Origin: Owenia fusiformis
Taxonomy: Eukaryota; Annelida; Polychaeta; Sabellida; Oweniidae
Direction: 5' to 3'
Assembly: GCA_903813345.2 (NCBI GenBank)
Contig: CAIIXF020000008.1
Location: forward strand, 2,737,341 to 2,801,340
DNA length: 64,000 nucleotides
Part shown: positions 45,398 through 59,049 of the stretch, piece after piece
How the letters are laid out: each line of letters begins with the position of its first letter
How positions within the stretch are numbered: the first letter of the stretch is position 1
Program-made: the position numbers and the translations under genes
Notes under the pieces: generated by a model
Seen by the model: only the letters and a program-made list of their open reading frames with translations
What the model was told of the DNA's origin: nothing
The model's database searches: none

Positions 45398-47329
45398 TAA
45401 GATGAGTAAATTTATGCCAAGATGACCTTTCTCATTTTTCTTTTAGCTACTGAAAAAACATCCAAACTGGCAGAACTAATGATTCTTGGATCATTTGAAG
45501 AGAAAGCACAAAGACCAATATTGGAGAATTCTCAAACTTTAACAACCCTTTATAAATTATATCATCCAATGGAACTGATTTACCAAATTCACAATACAAA
45601 TGGATGTATTTTAACGAGATAAAAATCTGAACTTGGTGTATATATCTCAGTTTGTGTGACTCCTTCATAATAATAATAAGAAAACGTGTGTTTCTTGTCT
45701 GCAAAAGCCTATTACTATACTGAGATTCAAAATTCAATTATGTCTGCTACTGATTTATTAGTGTCGCTATAATGGTCTTCTATAATTATCTATCTGCAAG
45801 TTTTTTTATCTTTCCTAGATGTATCTTACAGATATACTTGATCATATTGGAGGCATTGACTTGTAGTTTGAGGTCAAAAGAATCACCTTTATTTTCACAT
45901 AATGTCACATGCTTAACCAGGTTATATTGAGATGACAGCATGAGCACACAAGATGGCTTTTATCATATAAACTGCATAGTGCATTGTGCCCTTTGAATAA
46001 CCTAGATGTCAGCATGACCAATTCACTAACATGAAATCCCAAATGTGAGACATTTGTGTCACATAATGATATATCATCTATAAACTCTGGAAAAGTTAAT
46101 TGTAAGTTATGCTTGTTTTCTCAGTAAAGCTACTGTCAGATTCACTCATTGGTTCAACATGTTCATCTTCATATATGAAGATTACTTTGCAGCTCAGAGT
46201 ATCTGAATATGGCCGTTAGCCACATATGGTTCATAATGTAGATACATCTATATCTCATTTATAGTACTATTTAAGGATCGAATCACTCCTTAATTGGCCA
46301 TTTAGTCCTCAATTCTTTTGTAAAAGAACAGAAAATGTGAAATTCTAGTTGAAATCGACCAAGTTTACAGTTCATGTAAAAGAAAATGCCAAATTTAACA
46401 AATCAATTTCTAAAACAATATTAATATGGTCAATTGTACATAAGTCTGATACTCATATCATCTTTCTGTTTCACCTGAAACTCAGGGCTGAGAAGATTTG
46501 AGATGTCATGGTTTATCATGATGTCAATTGTATAGTTTCTAAATAGCTGAATAATGCTGACATAATAGATGTCACCCTTGTTTGTCTTTGATTTTTAAGG
46601 CCCAGACCTCCATTCACTTCAATGCTAGAAACTTGCAATAGTCACTTAAATTTCATGATTTATCAAAAAGTGTTGGTTGAATCTGTCTGAAACTCGAACG
46701 ATATACTATTGGATGACCCTATCGATGTACATATTGTGATTAAACATGAAAATGTTAGTTGTCATACAAATTAGCCAAGGTTTTAATGAATTTTACCATT
46801 GCATCAATGGAGATTTGGCCCAAGTTTTTAAAAATGTCATGGAAAATGATTTAAATGACATAACTGTAAATTAAAGCTATTTTTGAAGAAAAATTGTCAC
46901 TGAATTCAAATATGCTATCAAAAATAAAGAAAAGTCATTAGAGGTAAAAAGTGCAAATCTCTTAAAATCTCATGAAAAACGAGAATAAGCAAGATTTCAA
47001 AGCTATTTAGAAACTCCTCTGAGATATGCATTCAAAATGCAAAATACAGATGTCTGACAGGTCATTTGATATATTTTGATATCTTTGGCCCAGTAGTCCA
47101 AAATTAAGCTTTATTAGCTCGCATTTGTTAGCTATTGTTATTATTTGTATAAGATTATTGGGCTATATGATTTCGGCCTGACTTATTTTAGAATATTAAT
47201 TTGAAAATCTTTTATTTTCTCCTTTGAGAGATAGTGTGACACATGCTATTATTTTGTACAAAGTCTATCAAGACATTTCAAGTATTCAATAATGTAATTT
47301 TACCAATAATGCTAGCCTGTAATGCCACT
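45398..47329. other. AT-rich DNA, no feature assigned
   Basis: GGCCCAGACCTCC at 46600 and GGCCCAGTAGTCC at 47088 are similar but direct rather than inverted. No element was supported. Confidence 0.35.
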
Positions 47330-47410
47330 TGCACTAGGCTGCAGGACCATACTTGTATATTCTTCAATAATGTCATAAATAAATGAATAAAAATATAAAA
47401 AAAAAACTGT
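47330..47410 (+). mobile_element. LINE-like 3' tail
   Basis: TAATGCCACTTGCACTAGGC followed by AATAAATGAATAAAAATA and a run of A is typical of a non-LTR 3' end. It resembles the tail at 58880-58915 (TAATGCCAGTATGGCACAGCC, then AATAAATTTATAAAAAA). No upstream coding part was recognised. Confidence 0.45.
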
Positions 47411-47889
47411 AGGCGGATGAACAGTTACTATGACACAACCCGTGTAGTGATTTGTCAAACACATTGGATAATCACATCACATCACATTTGCAGTATAAAC
47501 AAGTACTGAACTTTCCTTCCCATCTGATTCTAATCTTTTAAGATAATTCTATATGATTATTAATGACACTTAGATGGTATTATTTTACTTCACATAATAG
47601 AAAGATATTCTGCATTTCTTGTGATCCAATATAGAAGATTTTGAAAGGATAGAGAAAAGTCAACATCTTTAAATCTCTTCACTGACTAAATGAGGCACTT
47701 GGTGGAATTGATTCTTACGATATAAAAAAAAAGTTTCCGAAATATGTGTGAATATTTGCCTGGCAGATTGAGCATTTTACTGATCAATGGATTTAGTTAC
47801 ATATTTGAAATGATATGTTTAACAGGGAAAGGGTGTCTCAGATGCCAAATCCCTGTCTGAAAGGTGAAGACTGATTTATGAAAACATGT

Positions 47890-47970
47890 TGCTCTGTTTT
47901 TATGTCACCACCAGAAGTGTTGACATATTGTCATAGTCTCTAACTTTTTTTGTGGACAGTGTGCATCTGG
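47890..47970 (+). mobile_element. Orphan 5' end of a Helitron-like element (CCCCACC type)
   Basis: TTTTATGTCACCACCAGAAG, then GTTGACATATTGTCATAG, is a close relative of the 7545 block and of the 51704 end. No core follows. Confidence 0.45.
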
Positions 47971-48084
47971 AACAAATTCTTACATTTTCCAATAACTTAA
48001 CAAGTACTGTTTTTATTGTCAACATGTACATGAACATTTTATGAGCACATTTCTGCCAATATCTTTACCATAGCAGCAATTACT

Positions 48085-48490
48085 CAGATGCGAGTAGGTA
48101 GTTACCAGTTTCGCCACCAGGTGGCTGATTCGGGGTAATAACATGGCAGGGTATTACAAAATTCCCTTAAACTTGAATGTTCATTAGTTTTAGTGGTTCA
48201 CTTTTCACACTACCCTTATGCATGTGATAGTTATACAAATTAAAATATGTCCAGTGAAAGAAAATATTATCTGCCCAACACAAGAAAAGATATTTCACTT
48301 TTTGTGGTTTTACAACATGGGGTCTATGGGGAATCTCGCCGACCTAGAAGTCCTAGAAATTTTCAAAGTTGATAAACTCTTTTCAAAACCACATTTCTAG
48401 GTGTGATTTTACATGTAGATTCCAAATATGACATCAGTTTGACTGAATTGTGAATTTGACGTAAATCAAGATTATTTCTACTCGCATCTA
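48085..48490 (-). mobile_element. CAGATG-ended MITE, copy 2
   Basis: Inverted copy of 23082-23506; ends CAGATGCGAGTAGGTAG and (reverse strand) TAGATGCGAGTAG. The two copies align along their whole length with scattered substitutions. An open frame inside (about 48218-48400) is a by-product. Confidence 0.75.
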
Positions 48491-48771
48491 GACTATTAAG
48501 TTGACTTCTAACATTTTGTCCAGAGTTCTGCAACTTTAAGATATTCTTACAACCTTTAATAACCTTTAATAACTTAACAAGTACTCTTTAGACTAATACT
48601 TCAAATTTTTACAGTGAACATATATATTGTGACGAGTTCCAACACATGTCTGCAAATATATGTTACCATGGGAACAGTGGACTTATAACCTTTTATAACA
48701 ATTTGCAGCAGTAATTAAATAATAACTTTAATTATTAACAAATTTCAACATGCTACGACTTTTAACATATA

Positions 48772-49860
48772 CGAGGGGTGATCCAAAAGTCTTGGACGCC
48801 CCGCTCTAACTTTGCTATTTTCTAATATAATTGCACGAAACTTTCAGATAATAAAGATCAACATCTTAACAACTTTGTAAATAAGTTTCAACAGAAAATA
48901 ATATATTTTCGCTTTTTGGTAAAGATTTTTTAACACTGGGTCCCTGCCACCCGGAACGGTATTTGAATATAGCAAATCACGTCACAACTGTTATAATATG
49001 GCAAATACTTAAGGTGTGGGTGCACAACCTAACACCAGTCATTATATGAGAGAATTTCCGATTTTCCATTTTAGTGTCATCTGCCATCAACATCTTCACA
49101 TATTAAGACCTACTTTTCAACATATTTTCCACGAATTTGAACCCATCTTTCATACCGCTTTACGAATGAATGGAAGACATTTATGAAACCATTTCTTATG
49201 TGATACAAATGCTGCTGGAGTGTCACTCAAAACCTCATCCAATGAGTAAAAAAACATTTCCTTTCAACCCTCCTTTCAACTTCGTGAATAGGAAGAAAAT
49301 CACACGGAGCCATATCTAGACTGCATTGTGCATATGGTAGCTGCTAAAGGTCAATAATAGTGAAAATATCTTGTAGTATTCTTTGTTCCACTTTGATTTC
49401 TTTCATGTTCTGCATTTCAGCAGCCATTTTGGAGCAAAAATGATACCAGAATGAGGGTTGCTTGTCTGATGTCATTTTCTTAGAATTTGACATATATGAT
49501 CATTGTCATATGTGATATCGTAATTAAAACCAATTAATTGGTTGCCTAGTAAGAAAGGAAGTAAACTAACATGGTTTAACATTCACAATTCAAAGAAAGA
49601 CAGTGGTCAAGACTTGCGAAACAAGTCAAATGGCGGCAACATTTAAGGCTGACAGTTGTCATGTGTGAATACCGTTCCGGGTGGCAGGGTCCCCATATTA
49701 AAAACTGTCGAGAAAACTACATAAAACATATCATTTCTCCATGAAATTAATACACAAAGTAGTTAGGTTGTCGGTCTTTATTATTGGAAAGTTTCAAGTA
49801 ATTTTATCAAAAATCAACAAAATTAGAGCAGGGCGTCCAAGACTTTTGGATCACCCCTCG
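48772..49860 (-). mobile_element. Mariner element with ~195-bp terminal inverted repeats and TA duplication
   Basis: TA flanks both sides (48770-48771 and 49861-49862). Ends CGAGGGGTGATCCAAAAGTC are identical at both termini. The arms continue with moderate divergence through CCTGCCACCCGGAACGGTAT at about 48953 and 49670. The 690-bp centre holds a transposase C-terminal relic on the reverse strand. Confidence 0.9.
49110..49320 (-). pseudogene. Mariner transposase C-terminal relic
   Basis: The reverse strand reads LDMAPCDFLPIHEVERRVE near 49310-49260, a decayed form of the mariner block usually written SPDLAP-DF-LFPKLK that holds the third catalytic Asp. It ends in a RGKYVEK-stop tail at 49110, the usual mariner C-terminus. 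At least one stop and a frame change lie between. The rest of the enzyme is gone. Confidence 0.65.
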
Positions 49861-49862
49861 TA

Positions 49863-51440
49863 TTTGGCAATTTCAGTTATTGTGGCAATGAATATATGTT
49901 ACCATTGAAACAGATTATTTGTCTTTAAACACTTCTTAAAACATTTCTTACATACTGTAATTTACCTGTTACTTATATAATGACATTTTGTCATGTTAAT
50001 GCCTTGCTAGATTATGTTGTAAAAGTTGACCTTGAGTTTATCAATCCTTGACATTTCACAAATTACTCGGATTAGAAATATTCCAGCTTCAATCTAATAA
50101 TAAATGACATTTCTATTGACTTAAGACAAGATTAATAGATATATGGATGAACAGATTCAAATATTGAAATGATCTTTAAGGAACTTCAGTAAAGAATCGA
50201 TAAAGAATTTTCTAGGATTTTTATTTGAATAGAAACATGGATATGGTAATCCAGGAAAAGGGATGGTGAAAGATTATCACAAATAATTCAGTCATCGCAA
50301 TTCAGAAATAGACTGTTTCTGTTCTATGAACATGTATAGCACAAACACCAATTGCCAAGTTCACTAAAAAATTGGAGACTAACAATGTCTTCAACTGTGA
50401 TGGTTACATAAGAATTAATGATCTCATTTGTCAATTGGTCATACTTCATGTCATGTTTTATCATGCAGCAACTGCTTCTTCATGTTATTTCAAATTGGTT
50501 ATGTCTTTCTAATGTTTTTCATTATCTGTTTGTAATTCCTATCAGTTGTCAACTTTCTAACATCCCTAGATTACCGATTGTGTAATACTTACTGTACTTC
50601 CTTTCAATTACTCGCATCTCCTATCATGCTAAAAAGTGTATTAATATGGCTGTGAGAAAGGAAATTGAAAGATAAGGTCGAATTAATTGAAATGTTATGC
50701 TTGATTGTACTGTCATTGTAGTGATTTAAAATTATAGTTATATATATTTATTATATAATGTTAAAACTGCTATTCTGAATGGAAGCTGCAGATACAATGA
50801 AGGATTGAGTTGATAATGAACAATTTGTACAATTTTTCTCTTCCCTTAATTTGATTCTTGATATCATTGATTTAATATGCTTTAAGTACAGCAGAGGTAT
50901 TATGTTCTGTTTGTGTTGCTTGATATCAGAGTAATGCATTGTTTCATGGATTCGATAAGGTGTTGATATTGCCACTTTGGTGCTGATTTTCTGTGTTTCC
51001 ATATGCCATTTTATATCTTGGTCTCAAAGGTAATATTGTGAAACCATATCTTATGTTTAATCATTCAGAATACAGATATTAATCCATAAATAAGATATTA
51101 TGTATTAAAATAAAAAGAGTTCATAAATCTTCTGTTTAAAGTATGAATCTGTTGACTTATCATTCATCTTCACTTTCAAATCAAATACTTTGCTTATCAT
51201 GACATTCAACCTCTGAAAAGATAAAAAGTTACATTGATATCTGTGATGTTATTTCAAAGATTATTAGTTTTTGCAACTGCCTTGTTATGCATTTTGTCTG
51301 GGAAATAATATGTGGCTGTTCATGAGTGAGATTTTTGACTTCAGTCCTTTTATGCTGACTTTTGAAGAGGCATTGAAAGGTAATTTTGGTACCTCATGCT
51401 ATTTTTGTTTTACATTGAAGAGTGTGAGACATGTTTATTA
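49863..51440. other. AT-rich DNA, no feature seen
   Basis: No coding, repeat or transposon signal recognised. Confidence 0.4.
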
Positions 51441-51600
51441 TCTCATCAAATGAAGTCCGGGGAAATATAGAGAACACCTTAGTCCCTCCGTCTGAGTGAT
51501 ACCTCTGTTGGTCTCATTAACATTCTATGCATAGTATTATATTTGCCAATTTTCAAAATGGGCAAGTTTAAAATTTTTATGGTCATCTTGAAAATGTTGG
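51441..51600 (+). mobile_element. Helitron-like 5' fragment
   Basis: Begins A|TCTCATCAAATGAAGTCCGG then GGAAATATAGAG, the same 5' block as 26676 and 39434, followed by CTCCGTCTGAGTGATA in place of the microsatellite. The core breaks off near 51600. Confidence 0.55.
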
Positions 51601-51703
51601 TCATGTTTTATTAGTTCAAATCGTGAGCTATTGCAATTACTCACTTGTCTGCCTGTTTGTCTGTCCATCCGTATGTCTGTCTTTCAACAATAGTTCATGT
51701 TTT

Positions 51704-53230
51704 TATGTCCCCACCACATAGTGTGGGGCCATATTGTCGTCCTAGGCGCGTCCGTCCGTCCGTCCGTCCGTCCGTCCGTCTGTCTGTCTGTCTGGTTGTC
51801 TGTCTGTCCGTCCGTACGTCCGGCAGTTTTCTCCAAAACCACTACAGGTATCACCTTCTAATTTTCAGGAATAACTTATGAGTGCCTATAAATGTGGATG
51901 AAAAAAATTTAACTTGAAACCTACTTCCTGTCGGCCATTTCGAAGTCAAATGCTAAAATCCTTGTCTGCAAACTTTAAGAAAAACTGCTCCTCAGTTGCT
52001 TTTAAAACTTTAACATCTTGTTCAGCTCACTTCATTCTAGATCTGATTAGGTTTTGGACCTGCTAGCTCAGTCATGTCAGCCATTTTGAATGTCTTCAGA
52101 AAAGTTAGCGTGCGATAATACTTTGTATCATATTGAATGGTGTTTTTGAGTTTTCATACTTTAACTATTTAGTAGCTTTATAAATAATTTCAGATGTACT
52201 TTGCTGTAAAAGCCTACTTTATTGTTAACAGTAGTTATATGTGATAATTTTGTAAAAAGAAATCAGCAAAAACTCATAAGGACTTTTTTATTGTCGGCCA
52301 TTTTGGATTTTTCGGTCCTAAAATCTTGTCTGTGAAGTCTTGTCTGCGCGTTTTCAGGTGAACCATTTGATGGATCAATTTCAAATTTTCAGGGATGATT
52401 CTTAGTATAAAAATCTAGATCTCATTAGTTTTTTGGCATTCTGGGTAAATGTCAAGGCAGCCATTTTGGATTTTCCGTCCTAAAATCTTGTCTGTAAAGT
52501 CTTGTCTACTCGTTTTCAGGTGAACTGTTTGGTAGATCAATTTCAAATTTTCAGGAATGATTCTTAGTATGAAAATCTAGAACTGATTAGTTTTTTTGCA
52601 TTCTGGGTAAATGTCAAGGCAGCCATTTTGGATTTTCCGTCTTAAAATCTTGCCTGTAAAGTCTTGTCTACACGTTTTTAGGTAAACGGTTTGATAGATC
52701 AATTTCAAATTTTCAGGGATGATTCTTTGTATGAAAATCTACATCTGATTACTTTTTTTGCATTCTGCGTAAATGTTAAGGCAGCCATTTTGGATTTTCT
52801 GTCCTGAAATCTTGTGTGTAAAGTCTTGTTTACATGTTTTCAGGTGAACCGTTTGGTAGATCAATTTCATATTTTCAGGGATGATTCTTAGTATGAAAAT
52901 CTACAAACAGATTAGTTTTTGACATTCTTGGTAAATGTCAAGGCAGCCATTTTGGATTTTCCATCCTGAAATCTTGTGTGTAAAGTCTTGTTTACATGTT
53001 TTCTGGTTAACTGTGTGACGGATCAATTTCAAATTTTCAGGGGTGGTTCTTAGTATAAAAATCTAGAACTGACTAAATTTTTGGCATTCTGGGTAAATTT
53101 TAAGGTGGCCACTTTGGATATTCCGTCCTCAAATTGTGTTGGTAAAGTCTTGTCTACTCATTTTCAGGATAACCATTTCACGGGATCACCACTTGGTGGG
53201 GACATTTTGTACACATTTGTGTTCTTGTTA
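51704..53230 (+). mobile_element. Helitron-like element, CCCCACC type, with 162-bp tandem core
   Basis: The 5' end TATGTCCCCACC recurs inverted as GGTGGGGACAT at 53196-53206, followed by a small hairpin ACACATTTGTGT. A 5' palindrome (CCCCAC...GTGGGG, about 51709-51727) precedes a TCCG/TCTG run. The core shows GGCAGCCATTTTGGATT-type blocks every 162 bp at 52456, 52618, 52780, 52942 and 53104, plus diverged copies upstream. The final CTRR is not clear, so the exact 3' base is approximate. Confidence 0.65.
51751..51822. repeat. (TCCG)n/(TCTG)n microsatellite
   Basis: Seven TCCG-type units, then TCTG units, then TCCGTACGTCCGG. Same relative position as in the other Helitron-like elements. Confidence 0.9.
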
Positions 53231-55486
53231 TTCCTCTGTTGTCATTATTGTTCATTATCAATTATGTGGAAATCCAGGTATAAATTAGGTATTTAGGTTT
53301 AAATCAGGAACTGTTGCATTAAAATTAACAGTTATGTTCTTATCTGTAATGTCAATGGCTTTTTTAAGTCTCAACATAAATTCTTGCAAAAGTTCAAAAT
53401 GATAGCAAAAAGTCACAATAAGGGCCATAACTTTTTATTGTTTGTGAAGTATTGCTTTGATTTGAATTAAATTTTTTAAATTTTTTTTTCATATGTAACA
53501 ACATAGAGGTTTTTAAGCGTGGAAAAAATTCTTGTAAATTCATTTACAGAGACCATTTTTGATTTGCATTAAAATGTACAGGTATGTTCTCATACTTTGA
53601 ATTCAATGTGTTAATACTTCAATGACTCATAGCCATTTGAAATATAATGCCCATTTTCATATGGACCCCCGAGGAATAATGTTTGATGCTTAACCAGCTC
53701 AAAACAATAACTAGTTAGTGATAAAGTCTGTACCTGGCAATGACAAGATGGGGCCTTGGCAAGAAGTTTCATTAAGGATATGTTGGAAAAAAGTTGGCAA
53801 AATGATTTATCCAAGCTTGGGCATGATTATAAGTAATCATGCCCTAGACTTAGTTCAGAAGGGTTAGATTGTATAACCCCTTGCAAAATACTGCGTACTA
53901 ATCCATGATTCTATAATCTAAAAGTATACATACACACACACATACAGGAATGCATGAACACAGTACACAGAGCAAAATGCAGAGGAGTGTGCCTTTGATA
54001 TATGAAGCATGATTTACCAGGTGATATATTCAGTGAGGATGCAACAGTATTCCTAATGGACTAAAGTAATGAATCAATTATTGTCAGTATAAAAAGGTGT
54101 AGAATCATGCATATTATGTATGCCACATTACACTATAGTTTAGTTGGTATTTTACCTTAACTATTTCCAGTTTCTCATGTCGAGATAGAATTAATTGATT
54201 GGTGCCTTTGAATAAGGTGTATTACATATTGTATTACACATATGTTGATCCCCTGATAAGAAAATAGATATAATGGTAATATATCACAAATATATACAGC
54301 TCTGACTGTATTAAGAAACAGGTATACCATAACACATTTTTCAATATAATATAATTGGTTAACATATACACACAAAATATAATTGGTTAACATATAATAG
54401 AATGGAAGTCATGATAATTCAGCAATGACAATGACAGTGATCTCCTATTATGGCTACTGGCATTGTCGATTTACAATATCCGCTCTCTCTATTTTTCATC
54501 TCACCTTATTGTCTTCTCTCCTAGGCACTAAGTTTATCAAAGTAACATTTAATACATGGGAATTTCTCTGCATGCAATGTATGTATATAGACATAGAAAT
54601 ATTACTTGTCAATCTTGTCAAAGCTCTAAGCCTTATCAAGCTAAAGTGGATTGCATAGGATTAGATATTCCTGCAATACATCCATATTCATAGAGGTAAC
54701 TTCTACAACTTTAATTTTAATGGCTTTGATCATCATATGCTATTTTAAATATATAATATTATTACATCACTGTCACATTCCATTCTCTCTGAGGAATATG
54801 ATAATGAAATTACAAGTTGTCTGTGTTTAATTGCTTACATAACTTTACACTACACACCTTCATTTTGAACTTGCTATACTGACCAAACTGAACAAAAATT
54901 GTGGCTTAGCAGGAATTGACAGGAGATGAATACATTTTTCAGAAGAGGGATTTGGGACAATATTAAAATAAAAACATTCCCTGGTATTATTCACTGAGAA
55001 GTAGTATTATCATGGGCTAAAATTGATATTTTCGGGTTCCCAGAAGAAGGATAGGGTATTTCATATATGACAACAATATGGTGGCTCTAAATGGAGTCTA
55101 TAGGCTATTACATTTTTTAACCTTAACCTAATAGTTTGATCACTAAAATACTCAAATACTCATTTTGAAGCACTGGAAAAGATTACTCAGGAAAGACACT
55201 ATGAATTAATGACCTTAACCATATTTTCCGCAAAGAGGGTGATTTATCAGAAGTTAAAAGACATCATGAACATGAGAAGACATAACCAGTACAAGACGAC
55301 CAAAGATCACCAGTAAGTGGAAGAGGAGAGTTTTCCTGCCTGATCAAAATGTTTAACACACATGCGTGCAGTTTCAAATCTGTGGACCCAAGTAAAATTG
55401 TGAACGTCAAATTCAAATGCAAGTCAACCAAGATAAAGAATAAAACAATGAATAAAGACACTGATGCAGCAGCAACACATGAAGGC
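53231..55486. other. AT-rich DNA, a short CA run at about 53930, no gene seen
   Basis: A (CA)n run of about 12 bp lies near 53931-53943. A possible relative of the 10815 piggyBac-type MITE is at 55035-55115. No coding region was recognised. Confidence 0.35.
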
Positions 55487-56110
55487 TGTTTTTTGGCTCA
55501 CACAGTGATTTTATCTGTATGTCTGTTCATGTGTTTGTTCGAGTGTGACAATAACTCAAATACCACTTGACAGATTTGGTTCAAATTGTATAGTTTCTTT
55601 GCTTTATGAGTGTAGGACCTCTGCTCAAAACAAATTTTCAATATGGCCACTCAATTTAAAATGGCTTTTCAGAAATGTAATCTTTGATAACTTAAATGTT
55701 TAAGAAGAGATTAACAAGATGGCCACTGCATTTCAAAATTGTTGTCGTTTTTTAGCTCTGGTCAAGAAGACATTTTCAAGATGGTCTCTAAATTTCAAAA
55801 TTGCCACCATTTTTAGCTCACATGGTGAGCTTTTGCAATCGCTCACTTGTTGAAAAAATGTAATCTTTTATAGCTCATTGTTACTAGGAGATAGATTTGG
55901 TTCAAATTTACTATGCTGATATCTTAAGGGACAAAAAGGAGCTCTGCTTGAAAATAAATTTTCAAGATGGTAGCTGTATTTCAAAATGGCCACAATTTTA
56001 CTTTAAGAAATGTTCACCCCGAAACCAGTAGACAGGTTTCGTTCAAATTTAATATGCTGATGCTTAAGGACAAATGAGCTCTGCTCAAGAAACTTTTATC
56101 AGTTTTATGC
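55487..56110 (+). mobile_element. Helitron-like fragment, GGCTCAC type
   Basis: Starts TTTTTTGGCTCACACAGTGA like 59908. Diverged core units follow with AATAACTCAAATACCA, TTTGGTTCAAATT and CAAGATGGCCACT blocks. A second internal palindrome AGCTCACATGGTGAGCT lies at about 55817. No 3' hairpin was found. Confidence 0.5.
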
Positions 56111-56414
56111 ATTTATGTTACCTTAACCCTCATATACACCAGCGTATAAAGTTGCATAAAAGGAAAAAATTCCTACTTACTTGCAAAATATGCCATCTTG
56201 GCTATTGATTTATGGATTAATTTATTAACTTGCAATTAATATGTGTCACTGGAAGTGAATATTTCATTAAATAAACACAAAATTAAAAGAAATGATAGCT
56301 TTTCATTCATACTTGTCAAGTGGAAGCTGTATTTTGCTTACAATGACTCGGACTGTGCAGTTTATCTCACTGCACCTATGGTATTTGTTAGCTAAAGTTA
56401 TAATAACTTAATTA

Positions 56415-57440
56415 TCCAAACGAACGAAGTTCAGTAGGATATAGTGAAGCCCGCCGTCCGTTCATCAGTCCCTCTGTCTGTTCGGAAGATAACTTGAACA
56501 CTAATGGACGGATTTTTTTTTTGTAGTATTTTTTTTATTTCAGTTTAAACTTCTTACATTTAACATTTTAAAGCAACCTCCAAAAGTTCTTCCTTTCACA
56601 CCATACATTCCTACCCATCCATGCCCTCTCATCTTTCATACATCCCAGTCAGACACATGCATACTGTAAATGTCACATAAATATAGAGGAAAAATCATGC
56701 CATAAAATAAAGCATAGAACGCTATTTAAAGTTAGAAATCATAATTATCTAATTTGGAGCCCTCGGAAAGATACGCCCTTTACCCCAAGTATGATATAGG
56801 TTCTCTTCTAAAAATCTTTGAATGCACATGGTACTTGTAAATTAAAATGGCAAAATTGAATTCTTTGAAAAGTAAGTTCCCAAAATATCCCACTATTACG
56901 TGCTGTTCCTTTAATTCTATACCCTTTTGCTCAAAATTCCAAGATGGCCACTGATTTAATATGGCAGAATTTTTTTGTGAAAATCTTAAGTTTTTTATTT
57001 CAAACCAAAGTAATAGAAGTTGTTGTTTAAAATTTTGGTAGTATATTCACAACATCTATCTATTTTTTTCATATATAATCCGAGTTCTTCACCATGACCC
57101 CCAGGGGCCGTGAATGGGGTCATGAAAACAGGAATTTGCATTTATTGTTTTTTATTTTTGAGATCTTTCTGAAGCTTTATTATACTCAAATGAAAGGCAC
57201 TTTAGAGTAGATTGCAAATATTGTATTGTTTTTCTGATTTAGACCTTGTAAATTCAAAATGGGCGCCTTATGTGGGATTTCGCAAAAACTTTCTGATCTC
57301 TTGAAAGTATGGCTATATTATTCATAAATTAAAGGAAATTTAGGGTAGATCACACTTATGGTATTTTTTCCTGATTTGTGCCTTAGAAAATTCAAATTGG
57401 CTTCCTGGCAGGAAATTGCTGTTACTTAGAGATTTCTTTA
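56415..57440 (+). mobile_element. Helitron-like element, 3' end missing
   Basis: Begins A|TCCAAACGAACGAAGTTCAG then GGATATAGTGAAG, CGTCCG and TAACTTGAACACTAATGG. From about 56940 on it parallels 44300-44790 block by block (CCAGGGGCCGTGAATGGGG, TTTTTCTGATT, AAAATTCAAATTGGCTTCCT). The right end is not recognisable. Confidence 0.6.
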
Positions 57441-57928
57441 TTAGATCTCATAGTTCAACTGCCACCTTTGTCAACTCCCCTGCCCTTTTCAAATTTACTT
57501 CTTGTCATGAAATTTAAGTTTTCAAAAATTGTCATTAAAGTTAACTCAAAAGATAAGAGTCAGGCTTGTTTAAAAACTTGATTCAAATTTTATAGGCTTA
57601 TATCTTATGGCAATAGAACCTCTGCTCGAGAAGGAATTTTCAATATGACCCTTAATTCAATTAATAATTAGCAAATTAGGATTTCATAAGATTATCATTC
57701 ATAAAATTTGAATAACCTCCTGTAGAGATGGACATGTGATGCTTACAATAATTAATACCCCTAGCTGTTTGTTTCAAACTTGATAAGTATGATTAAGAAT
57801 GTCAGTTAAAAAAACAAATGAATTATTATATTAGCAGTAGGAACAAGTCTTTAAAACTTTGTCAAATCTTTGTGCCTGAGAGGATTAAACATGTCAGAAA
57901 ACATTTTTGGCAGAATGAGGAGGATTAA

Positions 57929-58288
57929 GAATGTCAGGTACCATTAAACAGAATCAGATGTGATTTGTTCCTTCGCTCCCAGTTTCATGCTCGCAACTTT
58001 ACTACTGTGGATTCCCCTGTTTGTTTATGTGGCGTTGAATCTGAAACGTTGAGACATTTTTTCTTCAGATGTAATCTTACAAGGCCAACCATGAAAACCT
58101 TGTTTGGTGAAGTCCAGCATAATTTCCCAGAAATTAATTTTAAAGTTATGCCCCAACTTGAAAAAATACATAGGGACAATTCCACAGATAAATGCTGTAA
58201 TGTAATCCAATGTGAAAATATTGAAATCTTTGGATTGATTATGAAAAACGAGGATTTTCGGTACATAACCCCATATACCACGGGATAG
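57929..58288 (+). pseudogene. LINE ORF2 3' fragment (post-RT zinc-finger region)
   Basis: An open frame from 57929 reads LNRIRCDLFLRSQFHARNF, then a C-x-C-G...H-x4-C motif (PVCLCGVESETLRHFFFRC). This arrangement is typical of the cysteine/histidine tail that follows the reverse transcriptase in several non-LTR elements. There is no ATG start and no polymerase domain, so it is a truncated copy. A plausible 3' tail lies at 58780-58915, though the sequence between is not clearly LINE. Confidence 0.6.
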
Positions 58289-58779
58289 CTCCATATGTCC
58301 CCTTTCAAATCAAAACAAAAATTGCATAGAACACCCATTGAGAAAAAAAGATATGACTGCTTTTTCCGCCATCTATCCGAATTTTAAACAATTTTCAATA
58401 GATTTCAAACTCAAGACCACCGTCACAAAAAGTCAAATATTTGAAGTGAACCGAATCATTTCGCCATACTTTTTGTAAAATTATATACACACGAGATAAA
58501 CAAAATAAAATATAAAATCTGTACATTTTCACTGGTGATTGCACTGATAAATATTGATTTCAATCAACCATCATCCCGATTTTAAATTTAGATTTTTTTG
58601 TCTTCTACCTTTTCACTAGCGCCATCTGTGTAGTTATCCCATACCCTGCTCTATGGTTGCGACAGGATGAGCAAAGCAAAAAACATAGAATTGGTAAAAC
58701 TATTTGCATTTCACCTCGAAACCATTAGTAATCAAAGATAGAATACTATACGGCCTATTGAACAGCCCCTTTTTAGTCA

Positions 58780-58915
58780 CACACATACACATGAAGTGTT
58801 TTTATTTTTTGTATCTTTGATCTTTTATATTATTTGTATCATATGTCATTTTAATATATATAAAGACATGGCTAGTAATGCCAGTATGGCACAGCCATTG
58901 AAATAAATTTATAAA
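58780..58915 (+). mobile_element. LINE-like 3' tail
   Basis: GCTAGTAATGCCAGTATGGC followed by GAAATAAATTTATAAAAAA is a typical 3' end. It is similar to 47330-47410 and may belong to the fragment at 57929. Confidence 0.45.
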
Positions 58916-59049
58916 AAAGGTATGTTTTTGAGTAAAACAAATGGATAATTAATGGTACATGGTATATAGCTGCCCTGCAATGAACGGAAAATCATATTTC
59001 CAGTGATACATATAAACCCTATATTTGATCTTGTATGTTCTTAAAATCC

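Noticed and set aside
45108-45425. 105-codon open frame
   Set aside because: It spans the CAGGCCCGTAGCC MITE and both flanks; a by-product of the insertion.
46600-47100. Possible transposon bounded by GGCCCAG blocks
   Set aside because: The blocks are direct rather than inverted and no target duplication or homologous copy was seen.
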